From Lunularia cruciata (Eukaryota > Streptophyta > Marchantiopsida > Lunulariales > Lunulariaceae): a stretch of 64,000 nucleotides of DNA. Both the position numbers and the translations under genes were made by a program. Under the pieces are notes generated by a model, which was not told where the DNA came from, made no database searches, and saw nothing but the letters and a program-made list of their open reading frames with translations. Every line of letters starts with the position of its first letter. Within the stretch, counting starts at the first letter, position 1. The DNA lies in the NCBI GenBank assembly GCA_948567375.1, contig OX419759.1, forward strand, positions 56,521,493-56,585,492. The letters are read 5' to 3'. Below are positions 33,176 to 44,158 of the stretch, in pieces.

Positions 33176-33465
33176 TAACTGAGACAACAATACTAGGAGA
33201 AAGAGCAACATGTAACCTGCCATCATCACATGCACTCTCACGATATGCAAGTCATCACTTCCTGCCTCACCGGAGAGAAACAAAGGTAGTCTGATTGTTC
33301 ATCATTGTAGCCTCACCACCGAGAGCACACTAGAGCACCAATGCTCTAAATTCAGGGCACCTCATACAATCGTGGTACACAAGTAGGAAGTAGAGAATGG
33401 AGGGGGTCTAATCACAAGAAATCCAAACAAAAACCCTCCATCTCATAAAGCTATACAGGACTAAC
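33176..33465. other. Family E leader region, nothing else recognised
   Basis: It lies upstream (minus strand) of gag. A TTTAGAGCATTGGTGCTCTAG hairpin-like sequence is present around 33322-33345. No LTR end could be fixed before the solo family C LTR. Confidence 0.3.
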
Positions 33466-33852
33466 TATGGTGCCCACATTTTTTGTTTTTTTCCAAAATA
33501 AAGGAGAAGAAGTGTATAGAGAAGTCGGATTGCGCCAGTATGGCCAAAGAAGGCAAAGAAAAGAGTCTTCGGGATGAAACCTGAAGTAAAGTGACTTTGG
33601 GTCATAAGGCAAAGTACTCGGAAATGCCCTGTCAGCATACAACCCAAAGTAAATTGTCTTCGTATCGGGGGGAGCTCAACCCGAGGCGAAGACAGTCTAA
33701 CAACCTTTCGTCGGAGCAAGAAATTCAAGAAGGAGCCATTTAAAAATTGGCAGCCCATACGCGCGAAGGTTGATTGACAGTGACAGGTGCATGCCAGAGG
33801 TGTGATTTCTTGGTAGAAACTTGAAGTAACGAAAGACAAAGAAGCGCAACTC

Positions 33853-33859
33853 TATAAAA
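33853..33859 (+). promoter_or_regulatory. TATA box of the family C LTR
   Basis: CTCTATAAAAAT is followed 27 bp later by an ATG (33880). The same arrangement is on the minus strand at 47557-47548 in copy 3. Transcription should start at or just after that first ATG, so the second conserved ATG (MGGGKK at 34018) is the likelier start codon. Confidence 0.5.
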
Positions 33860-34017
33860 ATTGAACTTGCAACGACAAAATGTTGAGTAATTTTCCTTTG
33901 CCGTTGAGAAGTCGTCTTGCAGGTGATTGGGGGAAGGGAAATAGAGTTGGAATTGTGTTAGTGCGCAAGGGAGAAGTCGCGAGAGTGAAATTGAGAGAGA
34001 GTGAGAAAGTAAAAGAG

Positions 34018-36061
34018 ATGGGAGGAGGAAAGAAGAACTCCGAATTCATAGTGAGAAATCATGCAATTCGGAGGTTAGACGTAATAGCAAGGATCAAAGT
34101 CTTGAGCCGACTTTGGATCACATTTCTGGCATGGAACTAGAATGTAAGCTTTCCAGGATTCATGACAGAAATCATCAAGAGTAAGTGTCTCGATGGACCC
34201 AAGGAAGAAGTGAAGAGAGGAAATCCGGCTCGCTGGACAAAGTCGGATTGGAGACTCATACTCGGGAAGGAGGCATGCTCGGGGCAAGGAGCCACGTTCT
34301 TGGGGAAGGGAGAGATAGCTCAAGAGACTCAGGAGGTGAGAGATGCTTTCTCTCACCTCCTGAGTTATCTCAAAGAGAACGAAGAATGGGTATAAGGTTG
34401 AGAGTTACAAGGATCCAGTGAAGAGAGGGATTGTGAGTGCTCTCATGGCAATCTTGAAGCCGGAGAGAACAACTTATGTGATGAAACACCAAGCGGTGTT
34501 CTTCCATAAGTTGTTTGCAGGGGAACCTATTAATTGGGCGAGGTGCTTCCATGGGAGGACGAGACAGATGGTGTGGAATTTGCGGGATAAGTCGTCTCCA
34601 CACTACAGCATGCCGTTTGCAGCACATTTCTACCTTGGGTTGAATTTGCTCAATTTGGTGGAGCAAAACAGAATGGTGTCTCACTTCCATCCCGACTTGA
34701 GAAGAGAAGTCAACATGGAGGAACAGCAGTACATTCTCCAAATCCGAAGCACGGATGATTACTACACGAAGATGGGTAAGAGCGTGGAGATAGAAGCGAG
34801 TACTCCGATGACAAAGAAGAGAGGTTGGCAAGATGAAGCCGAAGACATCAAGAAACCTCGGAAGACGCAGAGAGGCAACCCGAGGCGAGGTATAGTGGTA
34901 ATTGACTCGGAGGATGAAGACTCAGAAGGAGATGCCGAGCTCAAAACTGAAGACTCGGAACACGAGGAGGAGCCTGAGCTAACGCTGTAGAGCGGAGATA
35001 CGAGCAACGATAGTGATGAAGGGGGAGAGATGACATCGGTACCGGTGGCTGACAAATACAAAGAAGAAGAAGTGCAAGCTGAGGAGGAAGCCGAAGACAA
35101 CACACAGTTGGAAGACAAAGTAACTGTGCCCGAGGAAAAGAAGATCGCAGTACAACAAGGAGTTCGCTCAAGACGTAAGGTGAAGTGTGAAGTGGGGCTG
35201 AGTAAAGCGAAGGAAGAGGTAGGAGAAAGCTCGGGAAGTGAGGCATCAATTCCAATACGAAGACTGTAGAGGAGAAGGCGAGTATCTGGTGAAGAAGAGG
35301 TAAGGAAGGAGATTTCTATGCATGAAGAAGTAGGTGCAAGAAATGGAGTGGAGTACCTGCAGGAAATTGTGTGTCTATTGTTGGTGAAGTTGGAGCACAA
35401 GAAGAGGGAGATGCAATTGACATGTCCGGAGGTGACAACTGTGTTGCAGGTATTAGTGCGATTAGAAGAAGAGAACTCGGAGTTGAAGAAGAGTATAACC
35501 CGAGGTGAGGAGGAAAGGGAAGTACTGCAAGCGGAGGCAGTAGAGAGAAGTCAGGTTATTGAAGACCTGAAGAGAGAAGTCAGCTATCAAGAGGATCTTG
35601 TGAGGAAGAGTGACATAGCAAGGGAGAGGCAAGTAGCGGAATATGAGATCTTGAAGCAACAGTTTGCTGATTCACGACTAGAAATTATCCATGTTATGGT
35701 GAGGATAGCAGAGAAAGAACAAGAGCTCGATAGAGTAATGGAGAGTGTGGAAGAGAAGAAGCAACTCTGGCAACGAGAGTTGGCGACACGATATAGAGAA
35801 GAAGAAAGATTACGAGAGTTACTTTGTAATTAGGAGGAGAAGGTTGTACAGAAGGAGAAGGAGAAGGAGACGGTGAAAGTCAAGTTCAAAGCAGAGTTGG
35901 CGATGTACCAAGAGGATTGGCTTGCAGATCAAGAGCGAGAGAGGAAGATGAGATTGGAGCTATTGAAGGAGATTGTCCTCAGGATGAACACGATGTTGAG
36001 TACAAAGGCCAACATTCAAATTGAAGAAATGAGACTGCACGAGTTGAAGTTGTTGGTGTAG
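34018..36061 (+). pseudogene. LTR-encoded acidic/coiled-coil protein, family C LTR copy 2
   Basis: Segments in order: MGGGKKNSEFIVRNHAIRRL...ITFLAWN with a TAG at 34138 (the same TAG as copy 1); KSKCLDGPKEEVKRGNPARW (34162 onward); 34418-34990 with KRGIVSALMAILKPERTTYV, WARCFHGRTRQMVWNLRDK, HFYLGLNLL and an acidic tail; 35030-35269 acidic; 35318-35833 and 35873-36061 coiled coil (LARxExxxQELDRVMESVEEK pattern) up to the deletion. The C-terminal third found in copy 3 is missing. Several stops and shifts are present. Confidence 0.72.
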
Positions 36062-36372
36062 GAGACGAGGCAAAGTCATTTTGCAGTGAAGTGCCATTTT
36101 TGGGAGAGCCTTTATCATCACAATCAAGATTGTTTGGAAAGATTTGATGGAGTTGTGATTATGGAGTGTTAATTCGTGACAAGACTACGAATTAGTGCTT
36201 GTTACTCTCTTCTGGGTGTGGTTTCTACTTGAGAGATTAAAGACACAACCAAGAAGAACTGAAATTGTTACTTTGCTTCATATTTGACCAATTCCGACTC
36301 GTATCTCTGCAGGAACAAACTTTACTTACCTAATTACCGCAAAAGTGATATTTGCCGGGTTGTCACGCTAAC

Positions 36373-37379
36373 TCTACCACCATTTGGGATTTGACATAAT
36401 AGGAATTCCTTTCTACATCCTAAGCTACCAGGATCAGCAAGAATGGGATCAAATTGCCTCTCCTAGCCAAAGCTCTAAGTGTATAGATAATAGTGGGTCA
36501 GCTACTATGACAACAAGTGAGGATGGACTAGTCACCTAGGGCACCAGTCTAGAAACTAAAGATCTAAGGGTCAAACCTTCTTATGCACAATCTAATAGGA
36601 TGGGCAGATTTTGCCAAACAATGACCAAGATCTACTCTAAACTAGCTAGCCTCACGCTAGCAAGCTGGCCTTTGTAGCCTCTCATAGCCCTATGCCTTGA
36701 AGCCTTAGACAAATGAGGCCTTTCTTCTTGCCACTTCAAACCCTCTCTAAATTTAGAAAAACTCCTCCAAATCTACAAAACTCCTCCAAATCTGGCCAAA
36801 ATTTGATGTAAAATTTAACATAAACCCTAAAATTGCCTGACTGCCAAATCCTCCACTAATTCTTCACTCAAACCAAATTGAAAAATGGGTTTCTCCAAAT
36901 CACAAATTCACGGGCGTGGGTTCTAACTCCACCTTCAATTTCACTTTTTGAGCCCAACTCACAACAAATTGATCCTACTTCACCTCTTGAGCTCAAAATC
37001 ACAATTACCACTTGAAAATTACTTGCTCAACATTTGGCCAGCACTTCCGCACACCATCTACCCTATTGCCAATTCTGCATAAATTATTGAGCTTTTGCAC
37101 AATAAGGAAAACTTGAACTTTGATTGACCTACCAACGATCTACCAAGCTTGGAGATACCACCAACACTCACAATTCTTGCGCCTGATTTCCCCTTGACTC
37201 TCACTTCTATGATGTAAATAGTTTGGTAACACCACTCCAATCAACTCAACTCATATCAATTCTCGATCTATCACTTTATAAACTGCCAACAATTAGGCAC
37301 TAATTACATTCAAGCCACACCTACTCTAGCTAAGTGAATACAGGTGATGCTCACTGGTCTATGTCATGAAGGAATCATG
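36373..37379. other. AT-rich stretch, no recognised feature
   Basis: I see no long frame, terminal repeat or similarity to other parts of the window. It is the right flank of the solo family C LTR and may be eroded leader or LTR sequence of the chromovirus fragment that follows. Confidence 0.45.
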
Positions 37380-38885
37380 GACCTACAGTTATAGGACTTG
37401 ATGCAAGGAATGCAAGGGATGTTGAACAAGTTTTGGTAGATCAAGATGACCATGGAGGCATTGCAAAGTCAAGTACATACCTTCAAGAATGATTGGATAA
37501 TGCATGAAAGGGAACAATCTGAAAACCCCAACACCAATGGTTGAAGTACTTGGAGAGTTACTCATGCCAATGACACCAACCTTGTTAACAATGAAACCAC
37601 GTTGTTACTACAGATGAAGAAGATATGCAATATCAAGCCTTACAAGGGGCAATGTTCTATGGAGTTATAGAGAATTGGATTTCAAGAATGAAGTAATATT
37701 CCCGATATTCAATAGAAGCTTTAGAACAACATACAAGAGTATGTGGAGGCATTTCTCAATCTACAAATTGCAAGAATAGACATTAGTCTAGCAAAAGCTC
37801 TGGATAATTTCAATTGAGGATTAAAAGAGCAAATTTGCCAAGAAGTAATGATACAAAATCCTTGCATTATTTTTGAAGCCATTGCTTGCACTTAGAAAAT
37901 AGCAGGGGCGCTTGGAGGAGGTGAAAAGATAGTCCCAGCTCAACATTATTGGGATGAAATACAACACTTTGGTTTTGAGACCAAGGGGCATGACCGCTCC
38001 AAGGAGAATTGGGACAAGGAGAAGAAAGGAGAGATGGAGTCCCACAAGGAAAGGGACTTGAGCAAAACAATATCATTGTTAAAATTTTGGCTGAGTTGGG
38101 CACTTATCCATCAACTATTGTGCTTGTCTCCTTAGAGGCACTTGGCCTCCACACAAGCAATCTTTGAAAAACATGGAGAGACAAATTGAAGAGGAGGATG
38201 CAAAAATCACATTGGAAAACAAGGATTGCCAATAAATATACCTTGTGGCCTTACTAACTCAATGGAGAAGCAAAAAAGTGAGGAGAGGAAGAGGACAAAT
38301 GCCCAAAGAGTCAAGGATTACAAAATCACAATTGATTGTTGTCAATGGAATCTAGAAGGCAATCGAGTGAAAGTATTGATAGACCTTAAAGCAATAGAGA
38401 ATTTCTTGTCTCACTTTATTGAAATAAGATTGGAGATAGATCTAGATAAGGATGAGAAGGAAGAATTAGAGTCACATAATGGGTAGAAAAAGAAGATAGA
38501 GTCATTATCTAAAAAGGTAACACTCTCTAAAGGAGAGTATCAAGAAGCAATTGAGTGGTGAGTGATATGGTTAGCTCATTATTAAACAATTGTAGGCATG
38601 CCATGGATGGAGCATAACATCCCTATGGTTGATTGGAGGAAGACATAGTAAGAAATCACTAATGGAAGATCATTGGGTTAAAGGAAGATTAGATAAGCAA
38701 GAATTATTTCTTTATGTTATAGTGACAATAGTTATCTATAAGATAGATAGACGTTTCATGGGTTCTAATCCAAGAAGTCTATAGTGCACAACTTGATGGA
38801 CAAATTCCTTAGAGATTGAAAGATGTGGTCAATGAGTTTCAAGATGTCTTCTTGGATGATCCACCTCAAGATTACCACCAAAAAG
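37380..38885 (+). pseudogene. Chromovirus gag-protease fragment related to family F
   Basis: Shifted plus-strand frames align in order with family F (62650-60820 on the other strand). They include LMQGMQGMLN-like sequence, NIKPYKGQ, EYVEAFLNLQIARID, GLKEQICQEVMIQNP, AGALGGGE and the protease block QWNLEGNRVKVLIDLKAIEN. Then come GMPWMEHN, MVDWRK and FQDVFLDDPP, where the RT region starts. The middle of gag is deleted and the protease active site DLGA is DLKA. The fragment ends at about 38885 against the family C RNase H on the opposite strand. Confidence 0.75.
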
Positions 38886-40392
38886 GAGAGTAGATTACAA
38901 CATACCTTATACTTTGCATTGCAATCAAATGATAAAACTTTTCATTATGAAACCGATCATCTACATCCACTTCTAGGTCTTGAGTTTCTAACCTGGACAA
39001 GAAGTCTACATTTGAATGGAAAGCTCCCATCTTTACTTTCATAATGTATGTGAAGTCTTGGAACAAAATCCATCTTGCAATTTGCCCCCAAAAAAATTTG
39101 CCTTCTTTACCAAATGTTGCAAAGCATAATGGTCCACATAGAAGACAAACTTGTATCCCAACAAACAATGGAAACACTTCTTTCATGCATACACCATTTT
39201 GAATGCTTCTCTTTTAGTCATCAAATAGTTCTTTTTTACAACTAAAAGCTATCAGTTGGTGTAATAAATCAGATAGTCTTTCTTACTCTTTTCCCTTTGA
39301 CTTAGGACTACTACAATTGCCATGGATAAAGTGCCCTCATACACATGAAAAGGGACATCCCATTTGGGCCCCTCATAACTTGTGCTTCCACTACTTTCTT
39401 CTTCAACACTTGGAAATCTTCTTTTTGTTCTACTTCCCATAAATAGTCCTTGGACTTCTTCAAAAGCTTTGTTTGAGGTGCAATAAGCAGCACATAATTT
39501 GATACAAACATCTATAGTATCCAACATGTCTCAAGAATGCTCTTAGCTCCTAAATGTTTCTAGAAGATTTTGACATTCATATTACTTTCACCTTCTTGAC
39601 ATCAACTTCAATACCTTGGCTTGAGACCCAATGCTCCAAAAGAATTCCTTCTTTCATTGCAAAGAAGCATTTCTCTAAGTGTAATGGCAAGCTAGCAAAA
39701 CAACACCTTTAAAAAGTTTGGTGAAGGTAATCCAAATGTACTTTTCTTTGGCCAAATGTGCAAAATTCATCAATAAAACTTCCACAAATTTTCATACAAA
39801 ATCTTTAAAAATATCATTCATCATCTATTGGAAAGTAGTGGGAGCATTACACAACCTGAAGGGCATTTAATTCTAAGCAAAGGTGCCCCAATTGGTGGTA
39901 AATATGGTCTTATCCTTATCTTCTTCTTGAATGGATACTTGATTAAAGCTTGAAAATCCATTGAGAAAACTATAATAAGGATGACCAACTTCTTGGTCCA
40001 AAATAGTATAAATAAAAGGAAAAGGATGATGATCATTCCTTGCTTGCATTCAGCTTGCAAAAATCTTAGCACACTTGAATCTTCCTTATCTTCTTTTTTA
40101 AAACAATGACAATGGGAGAAACCCACTCATTGCTCAAGACTAGTAAGATTAATCCAGCTCCTAAGTACTTGTTGATTTCATCTTTCACCACAAGTGAGTA
40201 CTTTGAGTTTAGGCAATATTGTCTCTGCCAAACCGGAATTGCAACTTCAAAAAGATCAATCCAATGTTCCACAAATTGCCAAGGAATTCCTAGCATTTGA
40301 TCAATAGACCAGGAAAATACATCTTGGTACTCAATAAACAAGGCAATGTATCCTGCCAACTTGTCCAAAGTGATTGTCTTTGAAACTTTCAA
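38872..40392 (-). pseudogene. Family C (copy 2) RNase H and reverse transcriptase
   Basis: Minus strand: RT N-terminus at 40392-40066 (VVKDEINKYLGAGLIL, NEWVSPIVIVLKKK). Broken RT follows through 40126-39560, with remains of GFSxYNQ, TTFTTN, MPFGLCNAPATF and the FIDD region in several frames. Then come RNase H 39527-39252 (FHVYEGTLSMAIVVVLSQ) and 39186-38872 (FATFGKEGKFFWGQIARWIL, GAFHSNVDFLSRLE). This copy keeps the RNase H end that copy 1 lost. No integrase or 3' LTR remains below 38872. Confidence 0.78.
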
Positions 40393-41105
40393 AACTTTGC
40401 CTTTGGATAAGACAACATCTTGACATTCATCAAGGTTGATGACTCCTTCAACATGACTGAATCTATATGTCTTGGCTCAACCCAAGTCATATAGAGTTCA
40501 ACCCACTTTCTTCAAAATCATTATCACCTAAGTTGATGTCATATAGGTCTTCATCTTTGACCTCTACCTCATAGCATCCCAAGTTATTGACTTGGACTTC
40601 TTCATCCAAATCTTCGGAAGACAAAGATGGTGAAACTTTGGATTCATCTTTGTCTTTGGACAAACTGGTTTCCTTGAGGTGAAGAACCTTCATCCAACTC
40701 ATTTTCACTAGCTTTTGGTCTTTGGACAAGATGTCCCTTAAACCTCAACTTCTATTGATGCCAATCCACAACAACTTGAGCATTTTACAACCAGGGTCTT
40801 CCAACCAATAGTGGATAACCAATTTTGGTTACTAGTCTAAACATGATGTATTTCAATTTGAAGGACACTCCCCCAATGATTGTGATGTGACATTGGACAA
40901 CATCCCTAAAGGTCATCTCCTAGTCTGGTTTGCAAAGTTCAAAATTTGGGGTGTAGGCTCAAACATGTGATACTCCAATCTATGCAGTGTATCCTTTTTC
41001 ATTACATTCACACCTTAACTTAAGTCAATGGGTATAGATATTATGTACATCCCATGATCTCCTCATCCACTTTAAGAGATCTCAAATCTTCTTGTTTGAT
41101 ACGGT
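40393..41105 (-). pseudogene. Family C (copy 2) protease and acidic spacer, degenerate
   Basis: The spacer frame 40729-40487 has LVKMSWMKVLHLKETSLSKD, an acidic Ser-rich stretch and NNLGCYEVEVKDEDLYD, as in copy 1 (24682-24323). 40760-41105 aligns base for base with the copy 1 protease (24780-25085) but has lost an open frame. Confidence 0.65.
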
Positions 41106-41110
41106 TTATG

Positions 41111-41844
41111 TGTAATACCAATAGCTAAATAGATGATCTAGAGAGAAAATGATTCTATATGAAATTTGGTTTGGTAACATATGGAAGTATGTTATACATG
41201 ATGGACTAAGTAGATTAGACAAAAGTTTCACCAAAAGAGTACTTCTACTAATAGGCCAGAAACCAAAACATGCTTGGAAACTTTAGAATCAATAGCTAGG
41301 CATAGGGGTGGTGACATCTAGAAAGATGTTATGCATGATGGAGAAAGTAGATCAGATAGAGATATCACCAAAAGAGCACCTTTACTAATAGGGTAGAAGC
41401 CAAAATAGGCCTGGAAACTTTAGAGGCAATTTCAAAGGCCTAAATGGATGAATAAGGCTTAAAAAATATGCAAATTCCCCCAATGGAAGAAAGGTTGGCC
41501 TTCTCCTTCCCCCTCATTTGTCTTACTGAGATCTTTCCAACAATACCTCACCCATGTGATTTTGAGATTCCCTAAAAGATTCCCTAAAAGATTCCCTCTA
41601 ATCAAAGCATGTTTGGCCAACTAGATGGGACCAAGACCAACATATCACTCATCCAAGAAAGTAATTTAAGGGTGGAGCTCATTGATAGGTCACCTATCCA
41701 TGTACCTAATCCTATGATGGAGCTTCCTTGGAGGAGATCCTCTTTGGCTATATAATAAAGAGAAGGTGCTCCTTTGAAGAATTGGAGTTTGAGTGTGGGA
41801 TTCATGTTTTCTCTATTGTGTTTCTCTATCCTCAGAATATTACA
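41111..41844 (+). mobile_element. Solo LTR of the family F type (734 bp)
   Basis: TGTAATACCAATAGC to ...GAATATTACA. It matches the element strand of the F LTRs (55799-55037), including GGTTTGGTAACAT, TCACCAAAAGAGTAC and a TATATAATAAAGAGAAGG block. The flanks are TTATG (41106-41110) and ATATG (41845-41849), a 5-bp duplication with one mismatch. The uninterrupted sequence exists in family C copy 1 at about 25085-25105, proving the insertion. Confidence 0.88.
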
Positions 41845-42640
41845 ATATGGCAGGCAATTCTTTCTTGGTCATCGCCCTTACTTTCTTAAGGGCCAAACTT
41901 AGTTGCTTCTTGTAATGATTATTGTCCTCCAATAATTGCTTAAATGTAATGTTGGCCTGGGTAGATGCCAAATCTGCCACAATATTATATTGTGGTACTC
42001 CTTTGAGTTTCATCTTCTTGCCCTTGGTCTTTGGGCTTGAGGTTTCCTCCTTCTTTGACCTTTCTTTTAGGATATTGATAGGAGTACCAATGGTTTGGAC
42101 TTGAGGTACTTTGGGTTTACCCACCTTAGCTTGTATAAGACCCTCTACCTTGAATTGGATGTTCACCACACATGGAGGCTTTGTCTTTGGGTCCTCCAAA
42201 CTCATTTGATGAGTCCATGTCCATTGTATTGCCTCATGAATTTCCTTTTGCAGGGCTTTAGCTTTGGGTTTGGCCATAATTATCTCTTCTTTTATAGATA
42301 GGATTGATTTAGGCCAAAGTCTCTTTGCTTTTCTAGAAGACAAAGAAGTGGTACTCCCTTCTTTGGGATCATGCTTCTTTTTCCCCGAGCATGTTTCAAA
42401 TTGCAACACTTTAAGAATTGGCCAGTCCACTTTTGGAAACCTAGTCTCCTTTAGATTGCAGCACAATGCACTCAGCCAGAGTCTATACATATTTCACTGG
42501 AGGCTTCAGGTTGGGTGTTTGTGTGCACTAATTTCCAACGTGGCCCAAACCTTTACAATTTCCACAAAGTGGAACTTACCCAATCTGATGCCTTGGCTGA
42601 CTAGGGCATTTGGAGACTATAGAGCCACAATTGTAACACA
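41845..42640 (-). pseudogene. Family C (copy 2) Lys-rich spacer and zinc knuckles
   Basis: The 216-codon frame 42490-41840 encodes the Lys-rich spacer (SRKAKRLWPKSILS, KPKAKALQKEIHE, QYNIVADLASTQANITFKQL). Above it, at about 42640-42530, the knuckles read CYNCGSIVSKC (first one lacking its His) and CGNCKGLGHVGN*C. A TAG stands in the same place as in copy 1. Confidence 0.72.
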
Positions 42641-43247
42641 CACCCAGTGCAACCTTTTGAGGCCTATTTAGGCTGCACATTGCCATTCTTTGTTAGGGAG
42701 TATTGTTGTTGTTGTACTCCTTAGGTCCATACCTTGGACCTTGGTATAATGTGCTCACCAAAAACTGTACCTCTTGTGTCTGGTACACTGCCTCTTCTTC
42801 CGAATGAAGGAGGTTTTATTTTGTCCTTTGCCCTAATCATTTGGATTTTAAAATCCATAAACTCTTTAATCAAAGTCTTTGACTTATTGTCTATCTTATT
42901 TACCTTCAATTTATTGTCCTCATTATTGACCTCTCCAACAAATGTTTTGCTGGAGAGGTCAATTTTTTCTTTCCTCCACGTCTTTGGGTTCTTCTTGGCT
43001 TAACATCTTCTTCAGATTCTGACAAAGAACTAGACAACATAGAGGATTCTTCTAAAGAAGGAGAGGTACCACGAGAAGCTCTTTGTTTGGGCTTCTTGCC
43101 TTTCTTTTCCTGGTTTCTTTGGATACCAAATGAATGAGAGTGGGCTGCCTCGTATCTAGCAACATGCTTGAGTACTTTGTCAAGGGAAGTTATGTTCCTT
43201 TCCTTTGTAAAGTTCCAAATTTTTGGTGATAGTCCACCGAGGAACCA
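42641..43247 (-). pseudogene. Family C (copy 2) gag C-terminal part, cut by family D
   Basis: Remains of the gag linker (42909-42721, KSKTLIKEFMDFKIQM) and of the capsid end match copy 1 at 26200-26600. The match stops at 43247, where the 3' LTR of family D begins. Confidence 0.65.
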
Positions 43248-43350
43248 TGTAAAAGATCAAACCGAGGAGAGAAATAGGAGAATGGAAACTCACATTGGGA
43301 CACTTGAATGTTGGAAAACTCTAAATGTCTAGCATGAGATTTGGCTCTTG

Positions 43351-43359
43351 TATTTATAG
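43351..43359 (-). promoter_or_regulatory. TATA box of the family D LTR
   Basis: The minus strand reads CTATAAATA, directly downstream of the heat-shock-like cluster. Transcription would start near 43325. In the 5' LTR the box is changed (CTCATAAATA, about 52306-52316). Confidence 0.6.
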
Positions 43360-43380
43360 GGATCATACAAGGCTCTTGGT

Positions 43381-43587
43381 AAGCTTCTCAAGAAGTTTCC
43401 TTGAGCCACGTTCTTGGAGTGCAAGCCAAGTTAATTGGGAAGCGTCTCAAGAAGCTTCCTTTTAGGAGCTACTTACTTGGCGTGCAAGCTAAGTTTGTTG
43501 GAAGCTTCTAGAAGCTACCTACTTGGAGTGCAAGCTAAGCTAGCCGGGAAGCTTCCCAAGAAGCTTCTAGATACTTCTAGAATATTC
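43381..43587 (-). promoter_or_regulatory. Cluster of heat-shock-element-like motifs in the family D LTR
   Basis: Heat-shock elements are inverted nGAAn repeats bound by heat-shock factors. In the 210 bp upstream of the TATA box I read GAAGCTTC at 43451, 43548 and 43560, GAAGTTTC near 43392, and two perfect three-unit elements: GAAGCTTCTAGAA at 43501-43513 and TTCTAGAATATTC at 43575-43587. The 5' LTR copy keeps GAAGCTTC at 52338, 52350, 52397 and 52409. Binding is not shown by sequence alone; the repeats could also arise from an amplified palindrome. Confidence 0.6.
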
Positions 43588-43659
43588 TATACTAATTTGT
43601 CTTATTTGCTACTTTGTTAACCCTACTAAGTTTGTTGCTAAACTCCATATTGTTACACA

Positions 43660-43830
43660 TTCCTCCACTGCTAGTTGGTGATGTCCTCGTTGCTAGTGAA
43701 GCTTCAAACTCATGGATAGCCAATTGTGCATTCTGGAGATGAGAAAGAGGTTCCCATGTGGCATCATGAAGGGGATACCCTTTCCAAAGGACCTTGTACT
43801 TAGTATGTCATTGATGGTCTCATTGAATGT
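43660..43830 (-). pseudogene. Family D chromodomain
   Basis: The minus strand encodes HTKYKVLWKGYPLHDATWEP then LSHLQNAQLAIHEFEASLAT. The pattern Y.VLWKG.P..(E/D)ATWEP is the chromodomain found at the integrase C-terminus of chromoviruses, where it targets methylated histone H3 chromatin. It ends just before the polypurine tract and 3' LTR. Confidence 0.85.
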
Positions 43831-44158
43831 AGCGACATGCAAGGATACAATCAACTTTGTACTCCTCATGATCATTGATAGGAAGAGGAGGACGGGGAAG
43901 TTGGACTCAAGAGGAAAAAGAAGAGGGGCTAGGAACAAAGAGTTTCAACTTGGAAATATGAAAGACAGGATAGACATGCATATGACAAAGCAAGGCAAAT
44001 TGATAAGCAACATGAGAGACAATTTGGGTGACATCAAAGGGTCCTATCCAATTAGTGGCAAGTTTGCAAACTTGGGTATCAAGTGGGAGGGGTAGGTTAC
44101 TAGAGGATAGTATGAATTTATCACCAACTTCCAAGGTAAGATCACAACGATGGTCTGC
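43831..44158 (-). pseudogene. Family D integrase C-terminal domain
   Basis: Frame 44242-43907 (its first part is family C LTR) has ADHRCDLTLEVGDKFILSSS, KLATNWIGPFDVTQIV, VAYQFALLCHM and HPVFH-like YPVFHISKLK. This is the typical GPF/Y integrase domain. It continues the integrase found at 47940-48830 across the solo LTR insertion. Confidence 0.82.

Larger units (their letters stand above)
33466..36367 (+). mobile_element. Solo giant LTR of family C, copy 2 (2902 bp, plus strand)
   Basis: It starts TATGGTGCCCACA (consensus TGTGGTGCCCACA) and ends GGGTTGTCACG (consensus TCACA). A perfect 5-bp target duplication CTAAC flanks it (33461-33465 and 36368-36372). No gag or pol is attached on either side. 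Compared with the 3.8-kb units it has lost about 0.9 kb near the 3' end, at about 36080, joining GAGACGAGGCAAAG to TCATTTTGCAGTG. CpG sites are well preserved. Confidence 0.88.
43248..43657 (-). repeat. 3' LTR of family D (410 bp)
   Basis: On the plus strand TGTAAAAGATC to CATATTGTTACA; on the element strand TG...CA. It matches 52205-52513 over the first 300 bp (plus-strand order), including ACACTTGAATGT and the AAGCTTC repeats. Confidence 0.88.
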
